From JAFDXJ01 sp038257845 (lineage in GTDB: Bacteria; Bacteroidota; Bacteroidia; Chitinophagales; Chitinophagaceae): a DNA stretch of 64,000 nt. The notes under the pieces are model-generated. The model was not told the origin of the DNA. It did not search any database and saw only the letters and a program-made list of their open reading frames with translations. The translations under genes and the position numbers were made by a program. Shown piece after piece: positions 1-7,924 of the stretch. Every line of letters starts with the position of its first letter. Position 1 is the first letter of the stretch. The DNA lies in NCBI GenBank assembly GCA_038257845.1, contig JBBSQL010000008.1, forward strand, positions 1-64,000. The letters are read 5' to 3'.

Positions 1-3000
1 GAACAGGATATTATTAATGAAACGCTGGTACGTTTTGCAAAAAAATATAATGTGCCCGTGATCGCTACCAATGACAGTCATTATACCAACGAAGAAGATT
101 CCAATGCGCATGATATTTTATTGTGTTTAAATACAGGTGAAAAGCAAGCTACTCCCGGAATGGATGATTTTGTAAATGATGAACAGCAGGTAAAAAACCG
201 GCGCTTTAAATTTCCGAATAACCAGTTTTATTTTAAGTCGCAAGAAGAAATGCAAAAACTTTTCGCAGATATTCCGCAAGCGCTCGATAATACATCGCTC
301 GTAGTGAGTAAAATAGAACCATTGAATTTGATGAGGGATATTTCATTGCCGGAATTTCCGGTTCCAAAGGAATTTTCTCATGTGGGTGATAAGAGCCTGG
401 CACAATGGGAATACCTGAAACACCTGACTTATGAAGGTTCCAAAAAAAGATATGGCGAATTGACGACTGAAGTTTCTGAAAGAATTGAATCAGAATTATT
501 CACCATTAAAACGATGGGTTTTGCCGGCTACTTTTTAATTGTTGCTGATTTTATTCGTGCCGGCCGCGATATGGGCGTTTTCATTGGACCTGGCCGTGGT
601 TCTGCAGCAGGAAGCGTAGTTGCATTTTGTATAGGTATCACGAATATTGACCCGATAAAATACCAGTTATTGTTCGAACGTTTCCTCAATCCCGACAGAA
701 TGAGTATGCCGGATATTGATACAGACTTTGATGATACAGGGAGACAAAAAGTGATTGATTATGTAGTGGAAAAATATGGCAAAAGCCAGGTAGCGCAAAT
801 CATTACTTATGGTACGATGGCGGCGAAAATGAGTATTAAAGATGTAGCGCGTGTAATGGATTTGCCGCTTTCTGAAAGTAATGCTTTGGCAAAATTAGTT
901 CCTGAAAAACCGGGTACAAATTTAGGCCGTGTATTAAAAGCGCCATTGACAACTCGTGAAGAAAAAGATGGTGAAAAATCTTTGCAATCCAAAGAAAATT
1001 TTACACCCGAAGAAATTGAAGCTATTAAAAAGTTGCGCCAAATTTATGATGGCAATGACTTGCGCGCCGCGGTTTTAAAAGAAGCTGAAAGACTGGAAGG
1101 TTCTGTGCGCAATACAGGTTTGCATGCAGCAGGCATCATCATTGCACCACGGGATCTCACAGAAATGATTCCTGTTGCTACCTCAAAAGATTCCAATTTA
1201 TGGATCACGCAAATTGAAGGTAGTACGATTGAAGAAGCAGGTGTTTTAAAAATGGATTTTCTCGGTTTAAAAACATTATCTATTTTAAAAACAGCCCTTG
1301 AACTGATCAGGCAAAATTTCAATGGCAAAGAAATCAATTTGGATGAATTGCCATTGGATGATGAAAAGACTTTTGAAATTTTTCAGCGGGGCGAAACGAA
1401 TGGTATTTTTCAATTTGAAAGCCGCGGTATGGTGAAATATTTACGCGAATTAAAACCTGATAAATTTTCTCATCTCATCGCGATGAATGCTTTATTCCGC
1501 CCGGGACCGCTGGCTTATATTCCAAAATTTATTGCACGAAAAAATGGACTGGAAGAAGTGGCGTATGATTTACCCGCTATGCAGGAAGTACTGGAAGACA
1601 CGTATGGCATCACTGTTTACCAGGAACAGGTAATGATTCTGAGTCAGCAACTGGCGGGTTTTACAAAAGGCCAGGCAGATAAATTGCGAAAGGCAATGGG
1701 AAAAAAAGACCGCAGAACTCTGGATGCTTTGAAAAGTTATTTTATTGAAGGCGGAGAAAAATTATTACATCCTAAAAATATTCTTGAAAAGATATGGACC
1801 GATTGGGAAGCATTTGCTGAATATGCATTTAATAAATCTCACTCTACCTGTTATGCGGTGGTGGCTTATCAAACAGCCTGGCTTAAAGCGCATTACCCGC
1901 ATGAATATATGTCTGCTGTATTGAATCATGCCGGCAGCATTGAAAAGATCACAGGCTTCATGGAAGAATGTAAAAGAATGGGGTTAAATGTACTTGGTCC
2001 GGATATCAATGAATCCATAAAAGGTTTTTCACCCAATAAAAAAGGTGAAATACGTTTTGGGCTTGGTGGCCTGAAAGGTGTGGGTGATGCGGCTATTGAA
2101 GGTATTGTTACGGAAAGAAATGCCAATGGCCCTTATAAAGATATTTTTGAATTTATAAAAAGAATCAATCAACGATCTGTCAACAAAAAATCTTTGGAAA
2201 GCCTGGTGTACGCCGGCGCATTTGATTGTTTCCCTGAAATACATCGCGCACAATATTTTTATACACCACCAAATGATAATAAAAACGGGATGGAAAAAAT
2301 TATTCATTTTGGAAACCAGTATCAAAATAATATTACACAAACAAGTAATTCATTATTTGGTGATGAAATATTAATGGATATTCCTGCACCAAAGCTTCCA
2401 CAATGTCCGCCCTGGTCATTGACAGAATTATTGGATTTTGAAAAAGAAGTAACGGGCATGTTTATGAGCGGGCATCCTTTGGATCATTATAAATTTGAAC
2501 TGCAACATTACCAAATTACATCGCTGTCTGAATTTAATGAAATTGCTTCTTCCACTACGTTGATTTCAACCACCGGCAATACAATTTTTCGCATTGCAGG
2601 ACTTGTAACAGCGGCACAGCACAGAGTTACACGCACTGGCAGGAATTTTGGCTCTATGAATATTGAAGATTTCCAGGACAAAACTGAAATCATGCTTTGG
2701 AGCGATGATTATGTGCGTTTTCAAAATTACCTGGAAAAAGGAAAGTGTGTTTTAGTTTCAGGTTATTTTAAACAACGGTATAACCAGGACCAGTATGAGT
2801 TTAAAGTATCAGAAATCCGCCTGCTTGAAACAACAAAAACAGCGCTTACCAAAAAACTCGAAATAATAATGCCTGCACAGGCAGTCACAGAAGATCTTGT
2901 GCATTTTATGGAAACAAACCTGAAAAAAAATCCAGGTAAAAGTTCTCTTCACTTCCGTGTGTATGAAGAATCGGATAACCTGGAAGTTTCTGTATGTACT

Positions 3001-3093
3001 TTAAATCATGGAATTACCATGAATGAAGCTTTGACAGACTTCCTGGTAAATTCACCTGATATTGATGTGAAGGTGGAGTTGGTTGGTTCATAA
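1..3093 (+). CDS. dnaE: DNA polymerase III subunit alpha (5' end missing)
   Basis: This is the replicative DNA polymerase catalytic subunit. The reading frame is open from base 1, so the N-terminus lies outside the window; GTG at 52 is an internal codon. The visible part begins in the PHP domain (TNDSHYTNEEDSNAHD). The palm nucleotidyltransferase follows, with PGRGSAAGS and the acidic motif PDIDTDFDD that binds catalytic metals. Next come the fingers and helix-hairpin-helix region (FGLGGLKGVGDAAIEGI). An OB-fold near the C-terminus (FRIAGLVTAAQHRVTRTGRNFG) would contact single-stranded DNA. The frame is intact to TAA at 3091-3093. Family assignment is secure and this looks like the DnaE1 type. 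The gene ends 39 nt before the acetyltransferase gene on the same strand. Confidence 0.97.
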   Translation, partial: EQDIINETLVRFAKKYNVPVIATNDSHYTNEEDSNAHDILLCLNTGEKQATPGMDDFVNDEQQVKNRRFKFPNNQFYFKSQEEMQKLFADIPQALDNTSLVVSKIEPLNLMRDISLPEFPVPKEFSHVGDKSLAQWEYLKHLTYEGSKKRYGELTTEVSERIESELFTIKTMGFAGYFLIVADFIRAGRDMGVFIGPGRGSAAGSVVAFCIGITNIDPIKYQLLFERFLNPDRMSMPDIDTDFDDTGRQKVIDYVVEKYGKSQVAQIITYGTMAAKMSIKDVARVMDLPLSESNALAKLVPEKPGTNLGRVLKAPLTTREEKDGEKSLQSKENFTPEEIEAIKKLRQIYDGNDLRAAVLKEAERLEGSVRNTGLHAAGIIIAPRDLTEMIPVATSKDSNLWITQIEGSTIEEAGVLKMDFLGLKTLSILKTALELIRQNFNGKEINLDELPLDDEKTFEIFQRGETNGIFQFESRGMVKYLRELKPDKFSHLIAMNALFRPGPLAYIPKFIARKNGLEEVAYDLPAMQEVLEDTYGITVYQEQVMILSQQLAGFTKGQADKLRKAMGKKDRRTLDALKSYFIEGGEKLLHPKNILEKIWTDWEAFAEYAFNKSHSTCYAVVAYQTAWLKAHYPHEYMSAVLNHAGSIEKITGFMEECKRMGLNVLGPDINESIKGFSPNKKGEIRFGLGGLKGVGDAAIEGIVTERNANGPYKDIFEFIKRINQRSVNKKSLESLVYAGAFDCFPEIHRAQYFYTPPNDNKNGMEKIIHFGNQYQNNITQTSNSLFGDEILMDIPAPKLPQCPPWSLTELLDFEKEVTGMFMSGHPLDHYKFELQHYQITSLSEFNEIASSTTLISTTGNTIFRIAGLVTAAQHRVTRTGRNFGSMNIEDFQDKTEIMLWSDDYVRFQNYLEKGKCVLVSGYFKQRYNQDQYEFKVSEIRLLETTKTALTKKLEIIMPAQAVTEDLVHFMETNLKKNPGKSSLHFRVYEESDNLEVSVCTLNHGITMNEALTDFLVNSPDIDVKVELVGS

Positions 3094-3132
3094 TTTTTGT
3101 TTAATATTAAATCTTTATTTTAACCCTGCCTT

Positions 3133-3726
3133 ATGCTGAATTTAAACTTTAATCCTTTTCCAATACTCGAAAGTGAACGCCTCGTCTTGCGTAAAATAAT
3201 TTTAACCGATGCGCCTGAATTATTTGAACTGCGCACCGGTGAAAAAACCATGGAATTTATTGATAAAGATAAAATCGCCTCCGTGCAGGTGGCACAGGAC
3301 ATGATCCAAAATATGGACTTTCAAATGCAAAATAATGCCGCAATCATGTGGGGCATTACTTTTCCAGGATCCGCGCAAATCATTGGCAGCATTGGTTTCT
3401 GGAGAATCATAAAGGAACATTACCGTGCAGAAATTGGCTACATGCTCAACCCCGAATACTGGAACAAGGGATATGTAAGCGAAGCCATGAATTCTGTGAT
3501 TAATTATGGATTTAATAAAATGAAACTGCATACCATTGAAGCAAATATTAACCCGCATAACCTCGCTTCACGCAGGGTGCTGGAAAAACAAGGATTTCAG
3601 CAGGAAGGATATTACCGGGAAAATTATTATTTTAATGGAAAATTTTTAGACACTACAGTTTTTTCTTTACTCAAATCAAATAGGGTAAAAATAAAAAAAT
3701 TGCATGAAGAAAATAAAACAGCTTAA
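3133..3726 (+). CDS. GNAT family N-acetyltransferase (RimJ/RimL type)
   Basis: A 197-residue acetyl-CoA-dependent N-acetyltransferase. The start of the fold reads LESERLVLRKIILTDAPELFEL, as in RimJ/RimL-like enzymes that acetylate protein N-termini or small amines. The acetyl-CoA-binding part is around residues 95-150, with AEIGYMLNPEYWNKGYVSEA followed by ANINPHNLASRRVLEKQGF. The ATG at 3133 is the natural start because the conserved core begins a few residues later. The substrate cannot be read from the sequence. The stop codon overlaps the end of the convergent serA gene by 4 nt. Confidence 0.88.
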   Translation: MLNLNFNPFPILESERLVLRKIILTDAPELFELRTGEKTMEFIDKDKIASVQVAQDMIQNMDFQMQNNAAIMWGITFPGSAQIIGSIGFWRIIKEHYRAEIGYMLNPEYWNKGYVSEAMNSVINYGFNKMKLHTIEANINPHNLASRRVLEKQGFQQEGYYRENYYFNGKFLDTTVFSLLKSNRVKIKKLHEENKTA

Positions 3727-4967
3727 TAAAGTACTCTTACTTTGATTGTGCCTTTAATATTTTTTAATAATTCCATGGCTTGTTTAGAAAGATGCTTGTC
3801 CACATCCAATACGACATAACCAATACTTTCATTCGTTTTTAAATATTGCCCGAGAATATTAATTGTATGCGCAGCCATTTGAGTATTGATCGCACTTAAA
3901 ACTCCGGGGATATTTTCATGGATATGTAAAATCCGGTGCGCACCTTCCATCGGTGGAAGACTAAGTGCAGGTATGGTTTGCGAGCCATAAGAAATCCCTT
4001 TTTCGAGGTAGTTGAATAATTTTATACTCACATCTTCGCCAATATTTTTTTGCGCTTCCTGCGTAGAGCCACCAATATGCGGCGTCAAAATTACCTGGGA
4101 CATCCCCTGCAATGGTACTATAAAATCATCCCCATTCTTCTCAGGTTCCTCAGGAAACACATCAATCGCTGCGCCGCTGAGATGCCCTGATGACAAGGCT
4201 TCCGCAAGGGCATTTAAATCAACAACATTTCCCCGCGCATAATTCAAAAGAATTGCGCCTGGTTTCATTTGTTTGATGGTTTGTGTATTGATCAAATGCT
4301 TTGTGAGTTTGGTTTCCGGCACATGCAATGTTACAATATCCGCTTCTTTCAATAATGCTTTCAGGCTGCTTGCGACTTTCGCATTTCCCAAAGGCAATTT
4401 TGTTTCTGTATCAAAAAATAAAATTTTCATGCCCAGGGATTCTGCCAGTACACTTACTTGGGTACCAATATTTCCATACCCAATAATGCCTAAAGTTTTT
4501 CCCCGCAATTCAAAACTTCCCTGTGCATCTTTGAGCCACTTGCCCTGGTGTGCGGCAATATTTTTCGCGGGAATTTTACGAATGAGCATGATGCAAAGAC
4601 CAATAATTAATTCTGCTACACTGCGTGTATTGCTATATGGTGCATTGAAAACAGCAATGCCTTTTTTCGTAGCTACAGGCAGATCAACCTGGTTTACGCC
4701 AATGCAAAAACAACCAATGGCCTGTAATTTTTTCGCAGCACTAAGCAATTTTTCAGTAACCTGTGTTTTACTGCGAATACCCAGAATATGAACGTCTTTG
4801 ATTTCTTTTAAAAGTGTTTCTTCGGGAATACTGCCGCTTAATTTTTTAATTTGCGTATAGCCATTTTTTTTAAACAATTCAATGGCTGCATCACTTACAT
4901 TTTCGAGGAAAAGTATGTTGATCTTTTCTTTTGGATAGCTTGTTTCGCGACTGATCTTTTTACTCAT
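3723..4967 (-). CDS. serA: D-3-phosphoglycerate dehydrogenase
   Basis: Catalyses the first committed step of serine synthesis, NAD-dependent oxidation of 3-phosphoglycerate. The 414-residue protein has a split substrate domain, then a Rossmann NAD domain with GIIGYGNIGTQVSVLAESLG around residues 155-175. The catalytic Arg is in YARGNVVDLNALAEAL and the catalytic His in LTPHIGGSTQEAQKN. The last ~75 residues form an ACT domain (RILHIHENIPGVLSAINTQM), the usual site of serine feedback. This is the SerA form with a single ACT domain, as in E. coli, so length and architecture are normal. ATG at 4967. It is convergent with the acetyltransferase gene; rpmE2 lies upstream on the same strand with a strong hairpin between them. 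Confidence 0.95.
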   Translation of the reverse strand: MSKKISRETSYPKEKINILFLENVSDAAIELFKKNGYTQIKKLSGSIPEETLLKEIKDVHILGIRSKTQVTEKLLSAAKKLQAIGCFCIGVNQVDLPVATKKGIAVFNAPYSNTRSVAELIIGLCIMLIRKIPAKNIAAHQGKWLKDAQGSFELRGKTLGIIGYGNIGTQVSVLAESLGMKILFFDTETKLPLGNAKVASSLKALLKEADIVTLHVPETKLTKHLINTQTIKQMKPGAILLNYARGNVVDLNALAEALSSGHLSGAAIDVFPEEPEKNGDDFIVPLQGMSQVILTPHIGGSTQEAQKNIGEDVSIKLFNYLEKGISYGSQTIPALSLPPMEGAHRILHIHENIPGVLSAINTQMAAHTINILGQYLKTNESIGYVVLDVDKHLSKQAMELLKNIKGTIKVRVLY

Positions 4968-5056
4968 TGTAAAACCATGTTTTGCCGGGATTGATTTACT
5001 AATAAAAATTTTACAGGCAGATACAGTGCGGCAATTTATAAAACCTTATAAATTCA

Positions 5057-5086
5057 ATATCCCCCGGATATTGATCCGGGGGATAT
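5057..5086 (-). terminator. Strong GC-rich hairpin between rpmE2 and serA
   Basis: A perfect 13-bp inverted repeat with a 4-nt loop: ATATCCCCCGGAT, loop ATTG, ATCCGGGGGATAT. It lies 19 nt after the rpmE2 stop and about 90 nt before the serA start. On the minus strand the U-rich run precedes the stem and no clear U-tract follows it, so it is either an atypical terminator or an mRNA-stabilising 3' end for rpmE2. Confidence 0.6.
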
Positions 5087-5105
5087 TTATTTAAAAAAAT
5101 AAAAA

Positions 5106-5357
5106 CTATTTTTTCTTTTCGTAGCGCTTCTTAAACTTGTCAATACGCCCTGCAGTGTCCACCAGTACATTTTTACCCGTATAAAAAGGATGTGATGTAT
5201 TGGAGATCTCTAATTTCACTAAGGGATATTCTTTGCCGTCTTCCCAGGCCATCATTTCTTTTGAATAGGTGGTAGAGCGGCCCATGAATGTAGTGCCATT
5301 ACTCATGTCTTTGAAAATTACAAACCTGTAATTCTCGGGATGGATACCTTGTTTCAT
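5106..5357 (-). CDS. rpmE2: 50S ribosomal protein L31 type B
   Basis: An 83-residue ribosomal protein. It begins MKQGIHPENYRFVIFKD and carries NTSHPFYTG near residue 55, both typical of L31. It lacks the CxxC zinc pair of the A-type protein and has the longer middle segment and basic C-terminal tail (RIDKFKKRYEKKK) of the B-type. The ATG at 5357 is fixed by the conserved N-terminus. It is monocistronic by appearance, with a hairpin downstream and a short inverted repeat in its leader. Confidence 0.95.
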   Translation of the reverse strand: MKQGIHPENYRFVIFKDMSNGTTFMGRSTTYSKEMMAWEDGKEYPLVKLEISNTSHPFYTGKNVLVDTAGRIDKFKKRYEKKK

Positions 5358-5376
5358 ACTTTTTTTTGATTTAGGC

Positions 5377-5396
5377 TATACGGTTTTTGCCGTATA
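5377..5396 (-). promoter_or_regulatory. Inverted repeat in rpmE2 leader
   Basis: TATACGG-TTTTTG-CCGTATA, a perfect 7-bp inverted repeat with a 6-nt loop, ends 20 nt before the rpmE2 start codon. It could be an operator or an RNA hairpin used for ribosomal-protein autoregulation. Neither role is shown by the sequence. Confidence 0.4.
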
Positions 5397-5477
5397 TTTT
5401 TTATAAATGGGCTGCGAAGATAAGCAGTTTTTACTCTGGTGGCAAATCTATTTCTTTGTCTCACAAACAAGCTGGAA

Positions 5478-5969
5478 TCAGCTCTTCATATTCCCGAATT
5501 GAAGGGGAATACCAAGGTTAGCTGCTTTACATGCCGCGATTATTTCCTGGAGATCGTCAATTTTTTTTCCGGTTACCCGCACTTTATCATCCATGATCTG
5601 CGCCTGCACTTTAAACCCGCCATCCTTAATGAGTTTCACGATCTTTTTCGCGTCTTCCTGCTTCAGGCCATTTTTTACAGAAATGTCTTTTTTTAGCATT
5701 TTCCCGGAAGGCACTGCTTCTTTTTCAAAATCAAATGCGGATGCATCAATGCCCAATTTCATACTGCGGGTCATTATGAGATCACAGAGCTGACGCATTT
5801 TCATATCGCTGTCTGTTTCTACATGAATGATAAATGTTTTTTTATCAAGATCCATAGTCACCGGTGCACCTTTAAAATCATACCGGTTTACAATTTCCTT
5901 TTTTACATTGTTCACTGCGTTGTCGAGTGTTTGCATATCCACGGAACTTTCTATATCAAATGAAGGCAT
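5478..5969 (-). CDS. YajQ family nucleotide-binding protein
   Basis: A 163-residue member of the YajQ family. The diagnostic opening is MPSFDIESSVDMQTLDNAVN followed by VNRYDFKG, and the C-terminus has KVQAQIMDDKVRVTGKKIDDLQ. Some family members (Xanthomonas) bind cyclic di-GMP, and E. coli YajQ was reported to bind nucleic acid, so the exact job here is open. Length and start (ATG at 5969) are normal. It lies upstream of rpmE2 on the same strand with a 120-nt gap, so it is not obviously cotranscribed. Confidence 0.92.
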   Translation of the reverse strand: MPSFDIESSVDMQTLDNAVNNVKKEIVNRYDFKGAPVTMDLDKKTFIIHVETDSDMKMRQLCDLIMTRSMKLGIDASAFDFEKEAVPSGKMLKKDISVKNGLKQEDAKKIVKLIKDGGFKVQAQIMDDKVRVTGKKIDDLQEIIAACKAANLGIPLQFGNMKS

Positions 5970-6688
5970 AAAAAAAAATTTAGAATGTAAATTTACAAAG
6001 AGAATTTTATATAAAATTCATGCTTCTAATTTTTAATAAGGTTTGAAACTTTGAGGGTAATGCTTTCTAATAAGGTTTGAAAACATGGAAAAATAAAGTT
6101 GAAGGAAAACAATGGGTCTTTGAAATAAAATAATTGATTTAGAATTATCAGGTTGAAAAAACTTTAAATTCTTATAAATACTGAAACCGGGAGAATTTTA
6201 AATAAAATACACGCTTCAATTTATTAATAAGGTTTCAAACTTTGAGGGGAATGTTTTCTACGAAGGTTATAGGACATAGAAAATAAGGTTTAAAAAAACA
6301 AAATTATTTTCCTGAATAAATTTGAAGATTTATTTTTTATTACATCACGATTTAGAATCTTAAAATTTTTTCTATAATTTATTGCTACAGAGGTTGAATA
6401 ATTTTGAAATAAGGCTTAAACATTCGTAATTATTTTTACGTAAACTGCTGCCGCAAAATTAGAATAAAGTTAGTGAAAAAAATATTCAGGAACTTTATGA
6501 AGTAATTGGTAAGAAGATACAAACCTCACACCTTATTGTTGATGTCAAAATATTTTACAACGGCTTTCGACCTTAGTAGAAAAACTACATTGTAAAGACT
6601 CAACCTTATTAAAGAGTTTGTTTAAATAAACTAAAAACTACAGAAAGTACCAGGCTCTCAATTAACCTCATAGCTGACACCTGAGACC
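5970..6688. other. Gene-free AT-rich stretch
   Basis: About 720 nt between the YajQ gene and lgt with no credible reading frame on either strand and no RNA gene that I can recognise. It contains the decayed duplication described separately and scattered copies of the short motif TAATAAGGTTTGAAA (6034, 6068, 6225). The right part is AT-rich with no further structure that I can support. Confidence 0.6.
6001..6291. repeat. Decayed direct duplication, offset 191 nt
   Basis: Bases 6001-6100 and 6192-6291 align without gaps at an offset of 191 nt. Both copies start AGAATTTTA, share TTAATAAGGTTT-AAACTTTGAGGG, and continue through TTTTCTA or TTTCTA. Differences are scattered substitutions, as expected for an old noncoding tandem duplication. 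Whether the 191-nt unit was longer cannot be decided because the rest has diverged. Confidence 0.6.
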
Positions 6689-7858
6689 TCACACCTTTTT
6701 ATACAACTCCCTGTTCACAGCCATCTTAGGACTATATGCATATAAAATAATTCCGGTGATCACCAGGAATCCTGCAATGAGTTCTGCCTGCGTTGGATGA
6801 ATTCCAAAAATGGAATATTTAGTATTTACACGGATAAGCTCGATAAAAAATCGTTCAATGCCATTTAATATTAAATACACTGCAAACATTCTTCCCGCAT
6901 ATTTTATTTTTTTACGAATGCTCCAAAGCAATGCGAAAATAATTAATGAAGCAATAATCTCATACAATGGTGTGGGGAAAACTGCCTGCGGGAGTTTGAA
7001 ACAATATTCGCCCCAGGTGCAGCCTGGTATGGGAATGCCTTCACTATTTACATTATGCGCATAATCAAAAGCCCAGAACCAGTCCGGCATCCATGAAAAT
7101 GGTTTTGGAAAAGTATTTACAATTCCCCAATCGCCATCGCCTGCTACCTGGCAACCAATTCTGCCCAGGCCATACGCCAGCATTAAAGCAGGCGCTGCAG
7201 CATCTGCAATTTTTATAAAAGGAATTTTTCTTTTGGAAAAATAATACCATAAAACAAGTGTAGCCACAATAAGGCCGCCATAAAAAGTAAGTCCGCTTGG
7301 AGATAAAAGATTGCCGATGGGATCTTGTATAAACCTGTTCCAGTTTTCTAAATTATCAAAAATTTTCGCCCCAACAAAACCTGCAATCGCAGATATAATA
7401 ACGATATCTCCAACACGGTCACTGGGCCAAACGCGAACAATTTTCTCAACCGGTTTTGTAGTTTTGCTTTTATTTTTTTCCCGCCATTTCAGCCAGGCAA
7501 AAAATAATCCCAAGCCGATTCCTGCGAGCCAGCTTCCCTGTGATGAAAAAATAAAACCCTGCGGATTATCCAATGCTCCGGAAATGATAAGTACGCCTAT
7601 TATTTTAAAACCAAAAATAAAACCCAGGAAAAAATTCAATAATAATTCCGGCGTTTTTGCAGGTATGCCGGTAATTTCTTTTTTTTCAATATACGTAAAT
7701 TCACCCAACGCTTCTTTGCGTTTCAATTCTTTCGTAAGCACCCAGGCTGCTACCAGGAAAGAAAGCGCAACGAAAAATCCGAAGGAATTGACAATTTTCA
7801 AAAAAGGAATATCAATATGAAAAAGGTCTTTGAATAAATAATATAAATTGGGATACAT
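6689..7858 (-). CDS. lgt: Prolipoprotein diacylglyceryl transferase
   Basis: Transfers diacylglycerol from phosphatidylglycerol to the lipobox cysteine of prolipoproteins in the inner membrane, the first step for the lipoproteins encoded in this window. At 389 residues it is longer than proteobacterial Lgt (about 290) because of an extra hydrophilic and membrane segment near residues 60-150. The Lgt signature is seen in YGLGRIGCQVAGDGDWGIVN, with the essential Arg-Ile-Gly. The C-terminal ERFFIELIRVNTKYS and HPTQAE stretch is also typical. Several hydrophobic helices are visible. ATG at 7858. It is followed on the left by the gene-free stretch and preceded by the lptD-like gene on the same strand, 66 nt away. 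Confidence 0.93.
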   Translation of the reverse strand: MYPNLYYLFKDLFHIDIPFLKIVNSFGFFVALSFLVAAWVLTKELKRKEALGEFTYIEKKEITGIPAKTPELLLNFFLGFIFGFKIIGVLIISGALDNPQGFIFSSQGSWLAGIGLGLFFAWLKWREKNKSKTTKPVEKIVRVWPSDRVGDIVIISAIAGFVGAKIFDNLENWNRFIQDPIGNLLSPSGLTFYGGLIVATLVLWYYFSKRKIPFIKIADAAAPALMLAYGLGRIGCQVAGDGDWGIVNTFPKPFSWMPDWFWAFDYAHNVNSEGIPIPGCTWGEYCFKLPQAVFPTPLYEIIASLIIFALLWSIRKKIKYAGRMFAVYLILNGIERFFIELIRVNTKYSIFGIHPTQAELIAGFLVITGIILYAYSPKMAVNRELYKKV

Positions 7859-7924
7859 GTTTCTGTCTAAGCTGCAATGTTAAGCAAAAAAATAAAACTG
7901 TTTTTATTATACTTCATATAGAAA

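Noticed and set aside
4273..4791. 172-residue open frame antisense to serA
   Set aside because: It mirrors the conserved serA frame, has no start signal and has no domain.
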